In this document: piece by piece, positions 49,643 to 59,921 of the stretch
How the letters are laid out: every line of letters starts with the position of its first letter
Numbering within the stretch: the first letter of the stretch is position 1
Assembly (NCBI GenBank): GCA_947164985.1
Contig: CAMUYI010000002.1
Location: 277,886 to 341,885 of the forward strand
DNA from: an uncultured Bacteroidales bacterium
GTDB taxonomy: Bacteria > Bacteroidota > Bacteroidia > Bacteroidales > Paludibacteraceae
Direction: 5' to 3'
Length of the DNA: 64,000 nucleotides
Made by a program: the position numbers and the translations under genes
The notes under the pieces: generated by a model
What the model was told of the DNA's origin: nothing
The model's database searches: none
Seen by the model: only the letters and a program-made list of their open reading frames with translations

Positions 49643-51851
49643 GAATGAACATCAGTTCGCGGTACTTTGGCAGAGTCCACATCTCATCATCGACGATGAG
49701 TTCGAGGGCATCGGCATGGTCACGTATCTCTGCCATGAGCGGCAGGACGTTATCGTGATATGCGATGGCTTTGGCGCGCTCGTCTGGCTGACGGTTCGCT
49801 TTATGCCGCGCATCGGTCATGCGATCTACGCCTTCGAGGATCGCACCGGAGTGCTCTTCGATCTGCTTGATGATGCTATAGTCCATCGCATTGAGACTTG
49901 CAGTCTCGTCTGCCGAGAAGACTTGCTTGACAGAGAGCACGTTCTGCAGCAACATGGTCTGATAACGCTTGGCAGCCGGCAGGACATGGTTCACCACAAG
50001 GTCACCCATGACGCGGCTCTCGATCTGCAGTTTTTTAACATACGTTTCCCACTTAACCTCACTGCGGCTATGCAATTCTGCCTCGCTGAGGACGCCCGTT
50101 GTGCCGAACATTTGTATAGAAGAAGGGAGTAAGTAGTTATCGATGATTTTCGGTACGCTGGTCTCGCAGTCCAAGCCACGTTTGGCTGCTTCGGCTTTCC
50201 ACTCGTCCGAATAGCCGTTGCCGTCAAAACGGATGGCTTTGCAGGCCACGATATATTTCTTGATGACGTCAAAGAGTACGCGCTCTTTGGCCTCGCCTTT
50301 CTCGATACGGGCATCAACCTCATCCTTGAAAAGCATGAGTTGCTCAGCGACCGCTGCATTGAGCGCCAGCATGGCTGCACCGCAGTTAGCCGACGAACCG
50401 ACCGCACGGAACTCGAAGCGGTTTCCCGTGAAAGCAAAGGGCGAGGTTCTATTGCGATCCGTATTATCCAATAAGATCTCCGGTATATTCGCAACGCCGA
50501 GTTTCATCTCTTTCTTGGCATTGATAATGATGGCTTCTTCGGCAGAAGCGTGCTCGAGTTTGTCGAGAACGGCTGTGATCTGCTTACCAAGGAAGACGGA
50601 GATGATAGCCGGCGGTGCTTCGTTGGCTCCCAGACGATGTTCGTTGGTTGCACTCACGATCGAGGCCTTGAGCAAGCCGTTATGGCGCTGAACCGCCATG
50701 AGGACATTGACGAGGAAGGTGATGAACTGCAGGTTCTGGTAAGGGTTCTTACCCGGCGCAAGCAGGTTGATACCGGTATTGGTCTCCAGCGACCAGTTAC
50801 AGTGCTTACCGCTACCGTTGACGCCGGCATAGGGTTTTTCGTGGAGCAGTACACGGAAATGATGCTTCTCAGCTACGCGCTCCATGATGGACATGACAAG
50901 CAGGTTATGATCGTTAGCCAAATTGACATCCTCATAGATAGGCGCCATCTCGAACTGATTCGGCGCCACCTCATTATGACGCGTACGTACAGGAATGCCG
51001 GCCTTGAGGGCTTCGTACTCGAGTTCGCGCATGAAAGCCAGTACGCGAGCCGGGATAGCACCGAAATAATGATCCTCCAACTGCTGACTCTTGGCGCTGT
51101 TATGGCCCATGAGGGTGCGGCCGGTGAGCATCAGATCCGGACGGGCGTTATAGAGGGCTTCGTCCACAAGGAAATACTCCTGCTCCCAGCCCAGGTTCGC
51201 ATGCACGTGCTTGACCTGCTTGTCGAAATAACCGCACACCTCGCGTGCCGCATGACAGAGCGCCGCGGTGGAGCGGATCAGAGGCGTCTTATAATCCAAC
51301 GCCTCACCTGTATATGCCACAAAGACCGTCGGGATACAGAGCGTATCGCCGATGAGGAAAACCGGACTCGAAGGATCCCAAGCGGAGTACCCGCGTGCCT
51401 CGAAGGTGTTTCGTATTCCACCGGATGGGAAAGAGGAAGCATCGGGTTCTTGCTGATAGAGACTGTCACCGCTGAACTCCTCAATCAGCGTACCATTCTT
51501 CAAAGTGAAGAAGGCATCGTGCTTCTCCGCCGTACCGCCTGTGAGGGGTTGAAACCAGTGCGTGAAATGGGTTGCTCCATGATCCATCGCCCATTTGCGG
51601 ATACCGATAGCTACCACGCCGGCGATGTCACGATGGATCGTACGACCGTTATCTACATCGTCAAACAATTGATCCAATACCTCCTGCGCGATATATTCCT
51701 TCATCTTATCACGCGTGAAGACATCGCTTGCGAAATAGTCCTTTACTTTGCCTTCCGGCACCTCGACATTGGCAGACTTATGCTCAAATGCCATTTTTAA
51801 CGCTTCAAAACGAACATTGCTCATACTTTTGACGTTGTTTTTAGTTTTCAA
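49638..51851 (-). CDS. glnN: glutamine synthetase type III
   Basis: FPSGGIRNTFEARGYSAWDPSSPVFL; NEVAPNQFEMAPIYEDVNLANDHN; EKPYAGVNGSGKHCNWS. Confidence 0.97.
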   Translation of the reverse strand: MKTKNNVKSMSNVRFEALKMAFEHKSANVEVPEGKVKDYFASDVFTRDKMKEYIAQEVLDQLFDDVDNGRTIHRDIAGVVAIGIRKWAMDHGATHFTHWFQPLTGGTAEKHDAFFTLKNGTLIEEFSGDSLYQQEPDASSFPSGGIRNTFEARGYSAWDPSSPVFLIGDTLCIPTVFVAYTGEALDYKTPLIRSTAALCHAAREVCGYFDKQVKHVHANLGWEQEYFLVDEALYNARPDLMLTGRTLMGHNSAKSQQLEDHYFGAIPARVLAFMRELEYEALKAGIPVRTRHNEVAPNQFEMAPIYEDVNLANDHNLLVMSIMERVAEKHHFRVLLHEKPYAGVNGSGKHCNWSLETNTGINLLAPGKNPYQNLQFITFLVNVLMAVQRHNGLLKASIVSATNEHRLGANEAPPAIISVFLGKQITAVLDKLEHASAEEAIIINAKKEMKLGVANIPEILLDNTDRNRTSPFAFTGNRFEFRAVGSSANCGAAMLALNAAVAEQLMLFKDEVDARIEKGEAKERVLFDVIKKYIVACKAIRFDGNGYSDEWKAEAAKRGLDCETSVPKIIDNYLLPSSIQMFGTTGVLSEAELHSRSEVKWETYVKKLQIESRVMGDLVVNHVLPAAKRYQTMLLQNVLSVKQVFSADETASLNAMDYSIIKQIEEHSGAILEGVDRMTDARHKANRQPDERAKAIAYHDNVLPLMAEIRDHADALELIVDDEMWTLPKYRELMFIH

Positions 51852-51876
51852 TCCGATTAAATTTCAAAATCGACCG

Positions 51877-51907
51877 CAAAATTACAACAAATTTTTGAAA
51901 CGTGCAA
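51877..51907 (-). promoter_or_regulatory. promoter of glnN
   Basis: TTG-N20-TAATTTTG on minus strand. Confidence 0.7.
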
Positions 51908-52039
51908 GATTTTTAACAAAAAAAATTAGTCTAAGCTCACTTAAGCGTGTTTTTTTGTTAAAAAGCTTGTCGTTTGCACAACAGTGCGACTGTAATTTCG
52001 GCGGGAGCCCGCTCACGGGAGGGCCGAAAGTACAACAAA

Positions 52040-52061
52040 TAAAAAAAAGCGCCGAAGCGCT
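52040..52061 (-). terminator. terminator of LRR gene
   Basis: AGCGC-TTCG-GCGCT followed by T-run on minus strand. Confidence 0.7.
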
Positions 52062-52065
52062 CTTT

Positions 52066-54420
52066 TTACTGAACTCGCTGTCCGTGCAGCGTGTAAACCT
52101 TATCGTCTTGCAGGATATAGACGTTACCCTGACGAATGAGTTTTTGTGCTTTGTTAGCCGGATTGACGATGATGTCGGACGGATTTGGTGTCTGCGTGTT
52201 GGCTTGATAAACCGCTTGCAGCACGATACCATCGTTCAGGTTTCCCGGCAGTACTTGCCAATAGAGGAAAGTAAAGCCCGGAACACGCGGTTCGTGCGGC
52301 ACTGCCCATGTCTGCGCCTCCATGTAGAAGAGCGAAGAGTCTTGCTTGAGGTAGGTAACGTTCACGATCTGGTCTTCGAACTGCAAGTCGGTTGCGACAC
52401 CAATGATATTGTAGAATTCTTTCCATACATCCGCTGCCTGATAGAGGTCAATATAATCCATCGGCACATAGAGAATACAGGTCTGTTTATTCACATTATA
52501 CAACGCGCGGGTAGGAATCGATTGCGGCGTGATGGCATAGTTATGAATCGCCATTAATTTGGAGCAGTTATAGAACGCATCTTGGTTGATCGTCGTGACG
52601 GAAGCCGGGATCACCACGTTCTCCAGCGCCGTACAGCCCTCCAGCACACTGGTCGCCAAGGTTTTGATACCAGCCGGGAAGGCGAAGTTCTTGATAGCCG
52701 AACAGAACGCGAAGCCATAGGTGCCGATAGAGCTAACAGAAGCCGGAATAATGACGTCCTTAAGCAGGGAACAACCGTTGAAAGCATACTGACCGATGGT
52801 CGTCAGGTTCTCGGGCAGAACGACATTCTGCAACTTGTTCATCTTATAGCACAAATAGCCGGGAATACTCTGCACACTGTCGCCTACAATAAACGAAGTG
52901 ATCTGCGAACTCGTGCTATAGAACGGGGCAGAGTCGCCTGTACCGATGGAGCAAGTCTTAGGCAGCCATGTGACCGAAGTGGTCGGGTTGCCTTGGAAAG
53001 CCGCACTTCCAATGGAAGTCACGGTACTTGGGATCGTGATATCCGCAAGTTTACAGTTTTGGAACGCCCGTTGGTTGATGGTCGTTATACCTTCATGCAG
53101 GGTCACATTCGCCAATTTGGAGCAGCCGTAGAAAGCATCCGTACTGATGGTCGTCAAGGTTGCAGGCAGTTCGATAGACTCCAACGACGTACAACCCTCT
53201 AAGAAGCTGGTAGGTAAGGTCTTCTGCGTTACGGGCAGGTTGATGGATTTCAAATTCGTGCAGTAATAAAATGCATATTGCCCCAAAGAAGAAACCGAAG
53301 GCGGAAGGACGATCGTATCCAGTAGACTCATCTTATAGCAGATGTACGAAGGCACGGTCTGCACGCTGTCACCAAAGGTGAAGGAAGTAATTTTCGAACT
53401 CGTGCTGTAGAACGGTGCAGAGTCGCCTGTACTGATCGAGCAGGTCTTCGGCAGCCAAGTAACCGAGGTCGTCGGGTTACCTTGGAAAGCCGCACTTCCA
53501 ATGGAAGTCACGGTACTTGGGATCGTGATATCCGCAAGTTTACAGTTTTGGAACGCCCGTTGGTTGATGGTCGTTATACCTTCATGCAGGGTCACATTCG
53601 CCAATTTGGAGCAGCCGTAGAAAGCATCCGTACTGATGGTCGTCAAGGTTGCAGGCAGTTCGATAGACTCCAACGACGTACAACCCTCTAAGAAGCTGGT
53701 AGGTAAGGTCTTCTGCGTTACGGGCAGGTTGATGGATTTCAAATTCGTGCAGTAATAAAATGCATATTGCCCCAAAGAAGAAACCGAAGGCGGAAGGACG
53801 ATCGTATCCAGTAGACTCATCTTATAGCAGATGTATGCCGGCACGATCTTCACGTTCGGACCGAAGGTGAACGAAGTGACCTTCGAACCGTTGGAGTTAT
53901 AGAACGGTGAATCTTCTCCCGTACCTGTACTAATGGAATTGTTAGACGGCAGCCAGGTAATCGATTTGATAGGATTGTTATAGAATGCCTTATTGCCGAT
54001 CGACGTCACCGTACTCGGAATAACGATCGTATCCTGGTTACAGTTGTAGAAGGCACGCTGATTGATCGTCGTCAGACCTTCCGGCAGATTCACATCGCCT
54101 AATTTGGTACAGCCGTAGAAAGCATCCGTATTGATAACCGTAATGCTGTTCGGCAATGTTACCGACTGCAGGTTCGAGCAACTTTCGAATGCCGATGTAC
54201 CGATGGTCACAACCGGATAGGTATAGTTGTTATAGTACACGGAAGCCGGAACGGTCACGTTGATATAGGCTTTATACGTGGACTGATCCGATGTCTGGTC
54301 TTTGACCAAAGTAGCGGTAGTGTTACCTAAGGAATAGTACAAACCATCAATGAGGACAGTCTCCGCCAAGAGGTTCATTGCGCAGATGAGCGCGAGGAGT
54401 AAGAAGGATATTTTTTTCAT
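52066..54420 (-). CDS. BspA-like leucine-rich-repeat (LRR_5) surface protein
   Basis: Signal peptide MKKISFLLLALICAMNLLAE; repeated AFYGCTKLGDVNLPEGLTTINQRAFYNC; start refined; promoter 54441-54471. Confidence 0.92.
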   Translation of the reverse strand: MKKISFLLLALICAMNLLAETVLIDGLYYSLGNTTATLVKDQTSDQSTYKAYINVTVPASVYYNNYTYPVVTIGTSAFESCSNLQSVTLPNSITVINTDAFYGCTKLGDVNLPEGLTTINQRAFYNCNQDTIVIPSTVTSIGNKAFYNNPIKSITWLPSNNSISTGTGEDSPFYNSNGSKVTSFTFGPNVKIVPAYICYKMSLLDTIVLPPSVSSLGQYAFYYCTNLKSINLPVTQKTLPTSFLEGCTSLESIELPATLTTISTDAFYGCSKLANVTLHEGITTINQRAFQNCKLADITIPSTVTSIGSAAFQGNPTTSVTWLPKTCSISTGDSAPFYSTSSKITSFTFGDSVQTVPSYICYKMSLLDTIVLPPSVSSLGQYAFYYCTNLKSINLPVTQKTLPTSFLEGCTSLESIELPATLTTISTDAFYGCSKLANVTLHEGITTINQRAFQNCKLADITIPSTVTSIGSAAFQGNPTTSVTWLPKTCSIGTGDSAPFYSTSSQITSFIVGDSVQSIPGYLCYKMNKLQNVVLPENLTTIGQYAFNGCSLLKDVIIPASVSSIGTYGFAFCSAIKNFAFPAGIKTLATSVLEGCTALENVVIPASVTTINQDAFYNCSKLMAIHNYAITPQSIPTRALYNVNKQTCILYVPMDYIDLYQAADVWKEFYNIIGVATDLQFEDQIVNVTYLKQDSSLFYMEAQTWAVPHEPRVPGFTFLYWQVLPGNLNDGIVLQAVYQANTQTPNPSDIIVNPANKAQKLIRQGNVYILQDDKVYTLHGQRVQ
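52992..53837 (-). repeat. 489-bp tandem duplication inside the LRR gene
   Basis: 52992-~53346 and 53481-~53835 appear identical by eye (~355 bp) at period 489 (163 aa). Confidence 0.9.
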
Positions 54421-54440
54421 ATTCAAACAATTTTGCGCTG

Positions 54441-54471
54441 CAAAATTACACAAAAAAAATGACATACGCAA
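54441..54471 (-). promoter_or_regulatory. promoter of LRR gene
   Basis: TTG-N20-TAATTTTG on minus strand. Confidence 0.7.
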
Positions 54472-54480
54472 ATGTATGTC
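54453..54480 (-). terminator. terminator of VWA gene, overlapping the LRR promoter
   Basis: GACATAC-ATTTGC-GTATGTC then T-run on minus strand. Confidence 0.7.
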
Positions 54481-54488
54481 ACTTTTTT

Positions 54489-56240
54489 TTAATGAACCAA
54501 TATTTTTTTTGTATGCCACTCGCCGTCGTAGAAGGCTTTGACGAAATAAACGCCGGTGGATAATTGGATTCCGAGTCGGGACAGTTGGCTATCGCTGGCT
54601 TCCGACAAAATACCGTTATATATGCGGATGAGCTTGCCGGAGACATCAAGCAGGTATAACGTCGTCGGTCCGTGCGGTATAGAGGGATCTTGGGTTATCT
54701 CCTGCTGACTAAACGGATTCGGGATGAACTGCTCTTCCAGTTGCTCGATTTGCTCCTCGTGCCAGTGTCCCGTGCAATCAGGCATATAACTGAACTCAAC
54801 GATGGTGCGGACGAGCATGTCGTTGAGGTGCTCTACCTTGAGGCTGTCCGTCGTCGGCTTGAGGTGTGGCAGACCGATCCCGGAATCATCGGTAAGGAAG
54901 AAGGACGTACCATTGGTAGCCAGCGCCATGGCACGCAGCAGGTATTCCCCACTCTCACCTATACCGCTACATACGACCGGCACGATACGAACACCCATCG
55001 CGGCAGCATTCAAGATCTGTTCGTGCAGCAAAGCGATCGTTGCACTGTCTTCATGACAAGGCGCATCTAATATAAGGAACGCGATGCGCGCACGCGCGTT
55101 GTCATCCCATCCGGCACTATTCAGCGCCGCCATGAGTGCCTCCGGAACAGCCTCCGGATAGTCACCGCCTCCTGCCGCATGTTGCTTGTCAATAAAAGTC
55201 TGCGTGGTAGCGATATCGTCGGTCAGGCGCGAGATGCGCGTGATATACTCATCGCCATGATCGCGATATACAACGGCGCCGGTACGTATAGCCAAACCAC
55301 CGGTAGCTGCTGATGCGCGAGAAATGACATCCTTCATCTCGGCCTGCAGGTAACGCAATTCATCGCCCATGGAGCCCGTGGCATCGAACACGAATAGCAC
55401 GTCCACACTCTGAGGCAAATCGCACTCCGTCTCATCCAGCACGATCGTCTGCCAAGCCGGTTGATCCACATCTGCCGGCGTACCGAATAATCCATTCCAC
55501 AGCTCGGCCTTACCGGTGTTGTCGGTGACGGCTTGGTAGACCGTGTTCCCGTGCTTGTCCGTGAGATTGACCGGATAGTTGGCTATCGGGTAACCATATT
55601 TATTCACTACCTGCACCGTGTAGCGCTGACGCGGCTCTATCTGCCACGTGCGGATAAAATGCTTGTGCGTACTGTCCATCACCATCGGCCATAGCGACCA
55701 CTTCGTGAAGTCATTCACTTCTCCGGCCGTTAGTTTGCCGGCTGAAACCGCATTATTGGTCTCTCCATAATAAGGCAAGATATGCATCTCTGCATCCGCC
55801 TCTTCAAAGACGGCTTCGTCCGCACTGACGGAAGCTGTCATCGTAACCGCCATCTTATCGTACTTGACACCGCGCGGAGCACCTAAGGTATAATAGACAT
55901 CCCCATCCTCTTTCGATGCCTTGCGTGGTTTGGGCGTGAGCGTGATGATCATTAAGGCACTATCGTCCAAGGTTTGTTTCTTGGATTCATAGCCGGTACA
56001 GGTCACGCTGAGCGATTTGCCTTCAATCTGTTCGGGTTTGAGTACCACCCGTCCGTCGTAAGAAGTGGTATAGGTCTTTTTACCGATCTGCACTTGTGCA
56101 AAAGGCACTAAAGCCTGCGTCGTATCCATTACTATAACGGTTAATGGTGAATGGTTAACGGTTAATGGGGTTTTCTTCATGCACGCATTGGCTGTCGTCA
56201 GACACAGCACTGCAACCAAAAGAGAGACAATTTTCTTCAT
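54489..56240 (-). CDS. VWA-domain secreted protein with C-terminal sorting-like domain
   Basis: VDVLFVFDATGSMGDELRYLQAEMKD; C-term LYLLDVSGKLIRIYNG...GVYFVKAFYDGEWHTKKILVH (T9SS type A-like). Confidence 0.85.
   Translation of the reverse strand: MKKIVSLLVAVLCLTTANACMKKTPLTVNHSPLTVIVMDTTQALVPFAQVQIGKKTYTTSYDGRVVLKPEQIEGKSLSVTCTGYESKKQTLDDSALMIITLTPKPRKASKEDGDVYYTLGAPRGVKYDKMAVTMTASVSADEAVFEEADAEMHILPYYGETNNAVSAGKLTAGEVNDFTKWSLWPMVMDSTHKHFIRTWQIEPRQRYTVQVVNKYGYPIANYPVNLTDKHGNTVYQAVTDNTGKAELWNGLFGTPADVDQPAWQTIVLDETECDLPQSVDVLFVFDATGSMGDELRYLQAEMKDVISRASAATGGLAIRTGAVVYRDHGDEYITRISRLTDDIATTQTFIDKQHAAGGGDYPEAVPEALMAALNSAGWDDNARARIAFLILDAPCHEDSATIALLHEQILNAAAMGVRIVPVVCSGIGESGEYLLRAMALATNGTSFFLTDDSGIGLPHLKPTTDSLKVEHLNDMLVRTIVEFSYMPDCTGHWHEEQIEQLEEQFIPNPFSQQEITQDPSIPHGPTTLYLLDVSGKLIRIYNGILSEASDSQLSRLGIQLSTGVYFVKAFYDGEWHTKKILVH
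56139..56166. repeat. 7-nt tandem repeat in-frame in VWA gene
   Basis: GGTTAAT GGTGAAT GGTTAAC GGTTAAT. Confidence 0.85.
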
Positions 56241-56286
56241 AATTTACAATTTTTATAAAATAATACGCAATAATTATGCCAAACGC

Positions 56287-56317
56287 TTGCATAATTCAAA
56301 AAAAAGCAGTACTTTTG
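56287..56317 (+). promoter_or_regulatory. promoter of glyS
   Basis: TTG-N20-TACTTTTG. Confidence 0.75.
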
Positions 56318-56342
56318 CACCCGCAAAAGTTTTTAACGATAT

Positions 56343-57914
56343 ATGGCAACACAAGAAGAAACATTCAAAAAGATCGTAGCGCATTGCAAGGAGTACGGAT
56401 TTGTTTTTCCGAGCAGTGAGATCTATGACGGTTTAGGCGCTGTGTATGACTATGGTCAGAACGGCGTAGAGTTGAAGAACAATATTAAGCGTTATTGGTG
56501 GGATTCGATGACGCTTCTGCACGAGAATATCGTGGGTATCGATGCCGCTATCTTCATGCATCCAACGACCTGGAAGGCTTCGGGACACGTCGATGCATTC
56601 AATGATCCGTTGATCGACAACCGCGACTCCAAGAAGCGTTACCGTGCGGACGTGCTGATCGAAGATCAGATTGCCAAGTACGACGAGAAAATCGCCAAAG
56701 AGGTAGAGAAAGCACGCAAACGTTTCGGTGAGAGCTTTGACGAAGAGATGTTCAAAGCCACCAACGAGCGTGTCAAAGAGCATATCGCCAAACGTGAGGC
56801 GCTGCACGAGCGTTTTGCCAAGGCTATGAACGATAATAACCTCGAGGAACTCAAGCAGATCATCCTCGACGAGGAGATCGTTTGTCCGATCAGCGGAACC
56901 CGTAACTGGACCGACGTACGTCAGTTCAACCTCATGTTCTCCACCGAAATGGGTTCGACGGCCGATGGTGCGATGAAGATCTACCTCCGTCCTGAAACGG
57001 CACAGGGTATCTTCGTCAATTTCCTGAACGTACAGAAAACCGGTCGTATGAAAATTCCGTTTGGTATCGCACAGATCGGTAAAGCCTTCCGTAACGAGAT
57101 CGTGGCGCGTCAGTTCATTTTCCGTATGCGCGAGTTCGAGCAGATGGAGATGCAGTTCTTTGTTAAACCGGGTACCGAGTTGAAATGGTTTGAGCACTGG
57201 AAGCAATTCCGTCTCAAATGGCATAAAGCGCTCGGTCTCGGTGACGAGAAATATCGTTTCCACGACCATGACAAACTCGCGCACTATGCCAATGCAGCTA
57301 CCGATATCGAGTTCCTCATGCCGTTCGGCTTCAAGGAGGTGGAGGGTATCCACAGCCGTACGAACTTCGACTTGAGCAGTCACGCTAAATACAGCGGCAA
57401 GAAGATCGAGTACTTCGATCCGGAGCTCAACCAATCTTACACCCCGTACGTCATCGAGACTTCGATCGGTGTGGATCGTATGTTCCTCAGCGTCATGTGC
57501 TCGGCATACGAAGAGCAACAACTTGAAGGTGGCGATACGCGTGTGGTACTGCACTTACCGCCGGTACTTGCGCCTGTCAAGGCTTGTATCATGCCGCTCG
57601 TTAAGAAAGATGGGCTGCCTGAGAAAGCACGCGAGATCATGAACGAACTCAAGTTCGACTTCAAAGTCGCATATGACGAGAAAGACTCGATCGGTAAGCG
57701 TTACCGTCGTCAGGATGCTGTCGGTACACCGTTCTGCATCACCGTCGATCACGACACCGAGAAAGACGGTTGTGTCACCGTTCGTTACCGCGACACCATG
57801 GCACAAGACCGTGTTAAGATCGAGGACCTGCACGAGATCATCCGTAAGGCTACCGATCCGAAGGAGCTCTACCGCAAGATTGTCGGTGACAGTTTTGAGG
57901 ACACGAATGAGTAA
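56343..57914 (+). CDS. glyS: glycine--tRNA ligase
   Basis: EYGFVFPSSEIYDGLGAVYDYGQNGVELKNNIKRYWW; RPETAQGIFVNF. Confidence 0.97.
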   Translation: MATQEETFKKIVAHCKEYGFVFPSSEIYDGLGAVYDYGQNGVELKNNIKRYWWDSMTLLHENIVGIDAAIFMHPTTWKASGHVDAFNDPLIDNRDSKKRYRADVLIEDQIAKYDEKIAKEVEKARKRFGESFDEEMFKATNERVKEHIAKREALHERFAKAMNDNNLEELKQIILDEEIVCPISGTRNWTDVRQFNLMFSTEMGSTADGAMKIYLRPETAQGIFVNFLNVQKTGRMKIPFGIAQIGKAFRNEIVARQFIFRMREFEQMEMQFFVKPGTELKWFEHWKQFRLKWHKALGLGDEKYRFHDHDKLAHYANAATDIEFLMPFGFKEVEGIHSRTNFDLSSHAKYSGKKIEYFDPELNQSYTPYVIETSIGVDRMFLSVMCSAYEEQQLEGGDTRVVLHLPPVLAPVKACIMPLVKKDGLPEKAREIMNELKFDFKVAYDEKDSIGKRYRRQDAVGTPFCITVDHDTEKDGCVTVRYRDTMAQDRVKIEDLHEIIRKATDPKELYRKIVGDSFEDTNE

Positions 57915-57943
57915 TAAAAAAAGCGGCACGCGCCGCTTTTTTT
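57915..57943. terminator. bidirectional terminator between convergent glyS and ion-channel gene
   Basis: A-run AGCGGC-ACGC-GCCGCT T-run. Confidence 0.8.
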
Positions 57944-58721
57944 ATTTCAGTTTACGCTTGATTTCGTCAAGGGTCTTTTGCAGTTCGTCAATTTTCTGAC
58001 TTACCTCATCGTTATTGTCTTGCACCATCGCATCGACGAAGATCGAGTTGATGAACGACATTCCGATGATACCGCCTAAAATGAGTTGGAAGCAGAAATA
58101 GAGTCGCACAAACTCCGCCGCCATAGTTGTGATGCCGTAGTACTCGGCGATTGCGTTGGGAATCTCATACCACCCTTCTACCGTACATATCTGGAACACA
58201 GCGTATATTGAACGCAGCGGTGTACCGAAATGCATGGGGTCAGCGTCACGGAACAGGCTGCAGTTGAGCAGACCGAAGATGATGATGATGACCAGAAAAC
58301 TAAGCAAGATCGCATACGACTCCCGCATAGCCCGTTTAAACCCTTCAATGACCTTGGCGAAGTTCGGGAAGAAATGCAGTACGCGGAAGAAACGCAGTAC
58401 ACGTAGCAATCGGAAGATCATCAAGAAGGACAGATCGGCCATATCGTTCGGGATAAACAGAGCAGCTACCGATGGTAAAGAGAGGATGACCAGCGAACCG
58501 TCTAACCTATTCCATCCGTCACTCCAGTAACCCTTCACGCCGTACTCCTTATGCTTGACGATCATCTCGAAAAGGAAGATGAACGTACAGATGGTATCCA
58601 GGATACCCATCAAGTAGTTCTCGTACCCCGATACCTGCATATAGATCAACGCCGAGTTGATCAGGATAACGACGAGAATGAACCGTTCATTCAGCAGGAG
58701 TTGTCTTATTTTCTCTCTCAT
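57942..58721 (-). CDS. single-domain voltage-gated cation channel (NaChBac-like)
   Basis: S4-like FRLLRVLRFFRVLHFF; pore FQICTVEGWYEIP; C-terminal coiled coil. Confidence 0.85.
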   Translation of the reverse strand: MREKIRQLLLNERFILVVILINSALIYMQVSGYENYLMGILDTICTFIFLFEMIVKHKEYGVKGYWSDGWNRLDGSLVILSLPSVAALFIPNDMADLSFLMIFRLLRVLRFFRVLHFFPNFAKVIEGFKRAMRESYAILLSFLVIIIIFGLLNCSLFRDADPMHFGTPLRSIYAVFQICTVEGWYEIPNAIAEYYGITTMAAEFVRLYFCFQLILGGIIGMSFINSIFVDAMVQDNNDEVSQKIDELQKTLDEIKRKLK

Positions 58722-58727
58722 AAGGGT

Positions 58728-59921
58728 TTATTTCTCGTTGTTATACGCTTCAAGGGCTTTGCGGAGCACGATCATCGCTTTGGCCAGGTCCTCTTTATTG
58801 AGCACATAGGCCATGCGGACCTGATGACGACCGTCTTCGGGATTCGTATAGAAACCTGTTCCCGGCGCCATCATAACGGTCGAGCCATCGTATTGGAAAT
58901 CGGTGAGGCACCATTTGCAGAATTTCTCCACATCATCGACCGGCAATTCGACCATCACATAAAATGCGCCGGTAGGAGCAGGGGCAAAAACGCCGGGTAT
59001 CTGATTGAGTTGGTCGATCAAAAAATTACGTCGACCCAGATACTCGTCATACACCTCCTGCATGTACTCTTCAGGTGTGGAGAGGGATGCCTCGGCGATG
59101 ATCTGACCGAACAGAGGAGGACTCAGACGCGCCTGACAGAATTTCATCACCGCTTCGCGTACGGCCTTGTTCTTCGTGATGAGGGCTCCGATACGGATAC
59201 CACACTCACTGTATCGCTTGGAAACGCTATCCACGAGTACCACGTTCTCTTCGATGCCCTCGAGGTGACATGCGGAGATATAGGGCGACTTGGTGTAGAT
59301 GAACTCGCGATATACCTCATCTGAGATGAGGTACAGGTTGTATTTCTGCACCAGGTCCCGAATCTGCCGCATCTCCTGCTTGGTATAGAGATAACCGGTC
59401 GGGTTATTCGGGTTACAGATGAGGATGGCGCGGGTCTTCGGCGTGATCTGCTTCTCAAACTCCTCTACCGGCGGCAACTTAAAGCCGTTCTTGATATCGG
59501 TCTTAACGGACTTAACCACTGCGCCTGCTGAGATAGCGAACGCCATGTAGTTGGCATACGAGGGATCGGTCACAATGATCTCATCGCCCGGATTGAGGCA
59601 ACTCATGTAGGCAAACATGATGGCTTCCGAACCGCCGGCGGTGATAATGATCTCGTCCGGCGAAAGGTCAATGCCGTAATTGGCATAATAGCTGACCATT
59701 TTCGTACGCAGCGATTTCAGACCCTGCGATGGCGAATATGCCAGAATATCCTGCTGATAGTTCCTCACCGCCTCCAATGCTTGAGGTGGCGTCTGGATAT
59801 CGGGTTGACCGATATTGAGGTGATAGACATGTACGCCTGCCAACTTGGCGGCATCGGCATACTTAGCCAGTTTTCGAATAGGCGACTCAGGCATGGACTG
59901 AGCCCGTAAACTTATCTCCAT
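58728..59921 (-). CDS. PLP-dependent aminotransferase class I/II
   Basis: LNIGQPDIQTPPQALEAVRNY; VDSVSKRYSECGIRIGALI. Confidence 0.9.
   Translation of the reverse strand: MEISLRAQSMPESPIRKLAKYADAAKLAGVHVYHLNIGQPDIQTPPQALEAVRNYQQDILAYSPSQGLKSLRTKMVSYYANYGIDLSPDEIIITAGGSEAIMFAYMSCLNPGDEIIVTDPSYANYMAFAISAGAVVKSVKTDIKNGFKLPPVEEFEKQITPKTRAILICNPNNPTGYLYTKQEMRQIRDLVQKYNLYLISDEVYREFIYTKSPYISACHLEGIEENVVLVDSVSKRYSECGIRIGALITKNKAVREAVMKFCQARLSPPLFGQIIAEASLSTPEEYMQEVYDEYLGRRNFLIDQLNQIPGVFAPAPTGAFYVMVELPVDDVEKFCKWCLTDFQYDGSTVMMAPGTGFYTNPEDGRHQVRMAYVLNKEDLAKAMIVLRKALEAYNNEK

Noticed and set aside
50550-51800. 416-aa ORF on + strand
   Set aside because: Antisense to glnN, whose protein sequence is unmistakable; typical shadow ORF.
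52992-53837. Possible CRISPR-like periodicity
   Set aside because: Period 489 bp in a coding LRR gene; no short repeats with unique spacers, no cas genes.
56433-57554. 373-aa ORF on - strand
   Set aside because: Antisense shadow of glyS; no recognisable motifs.
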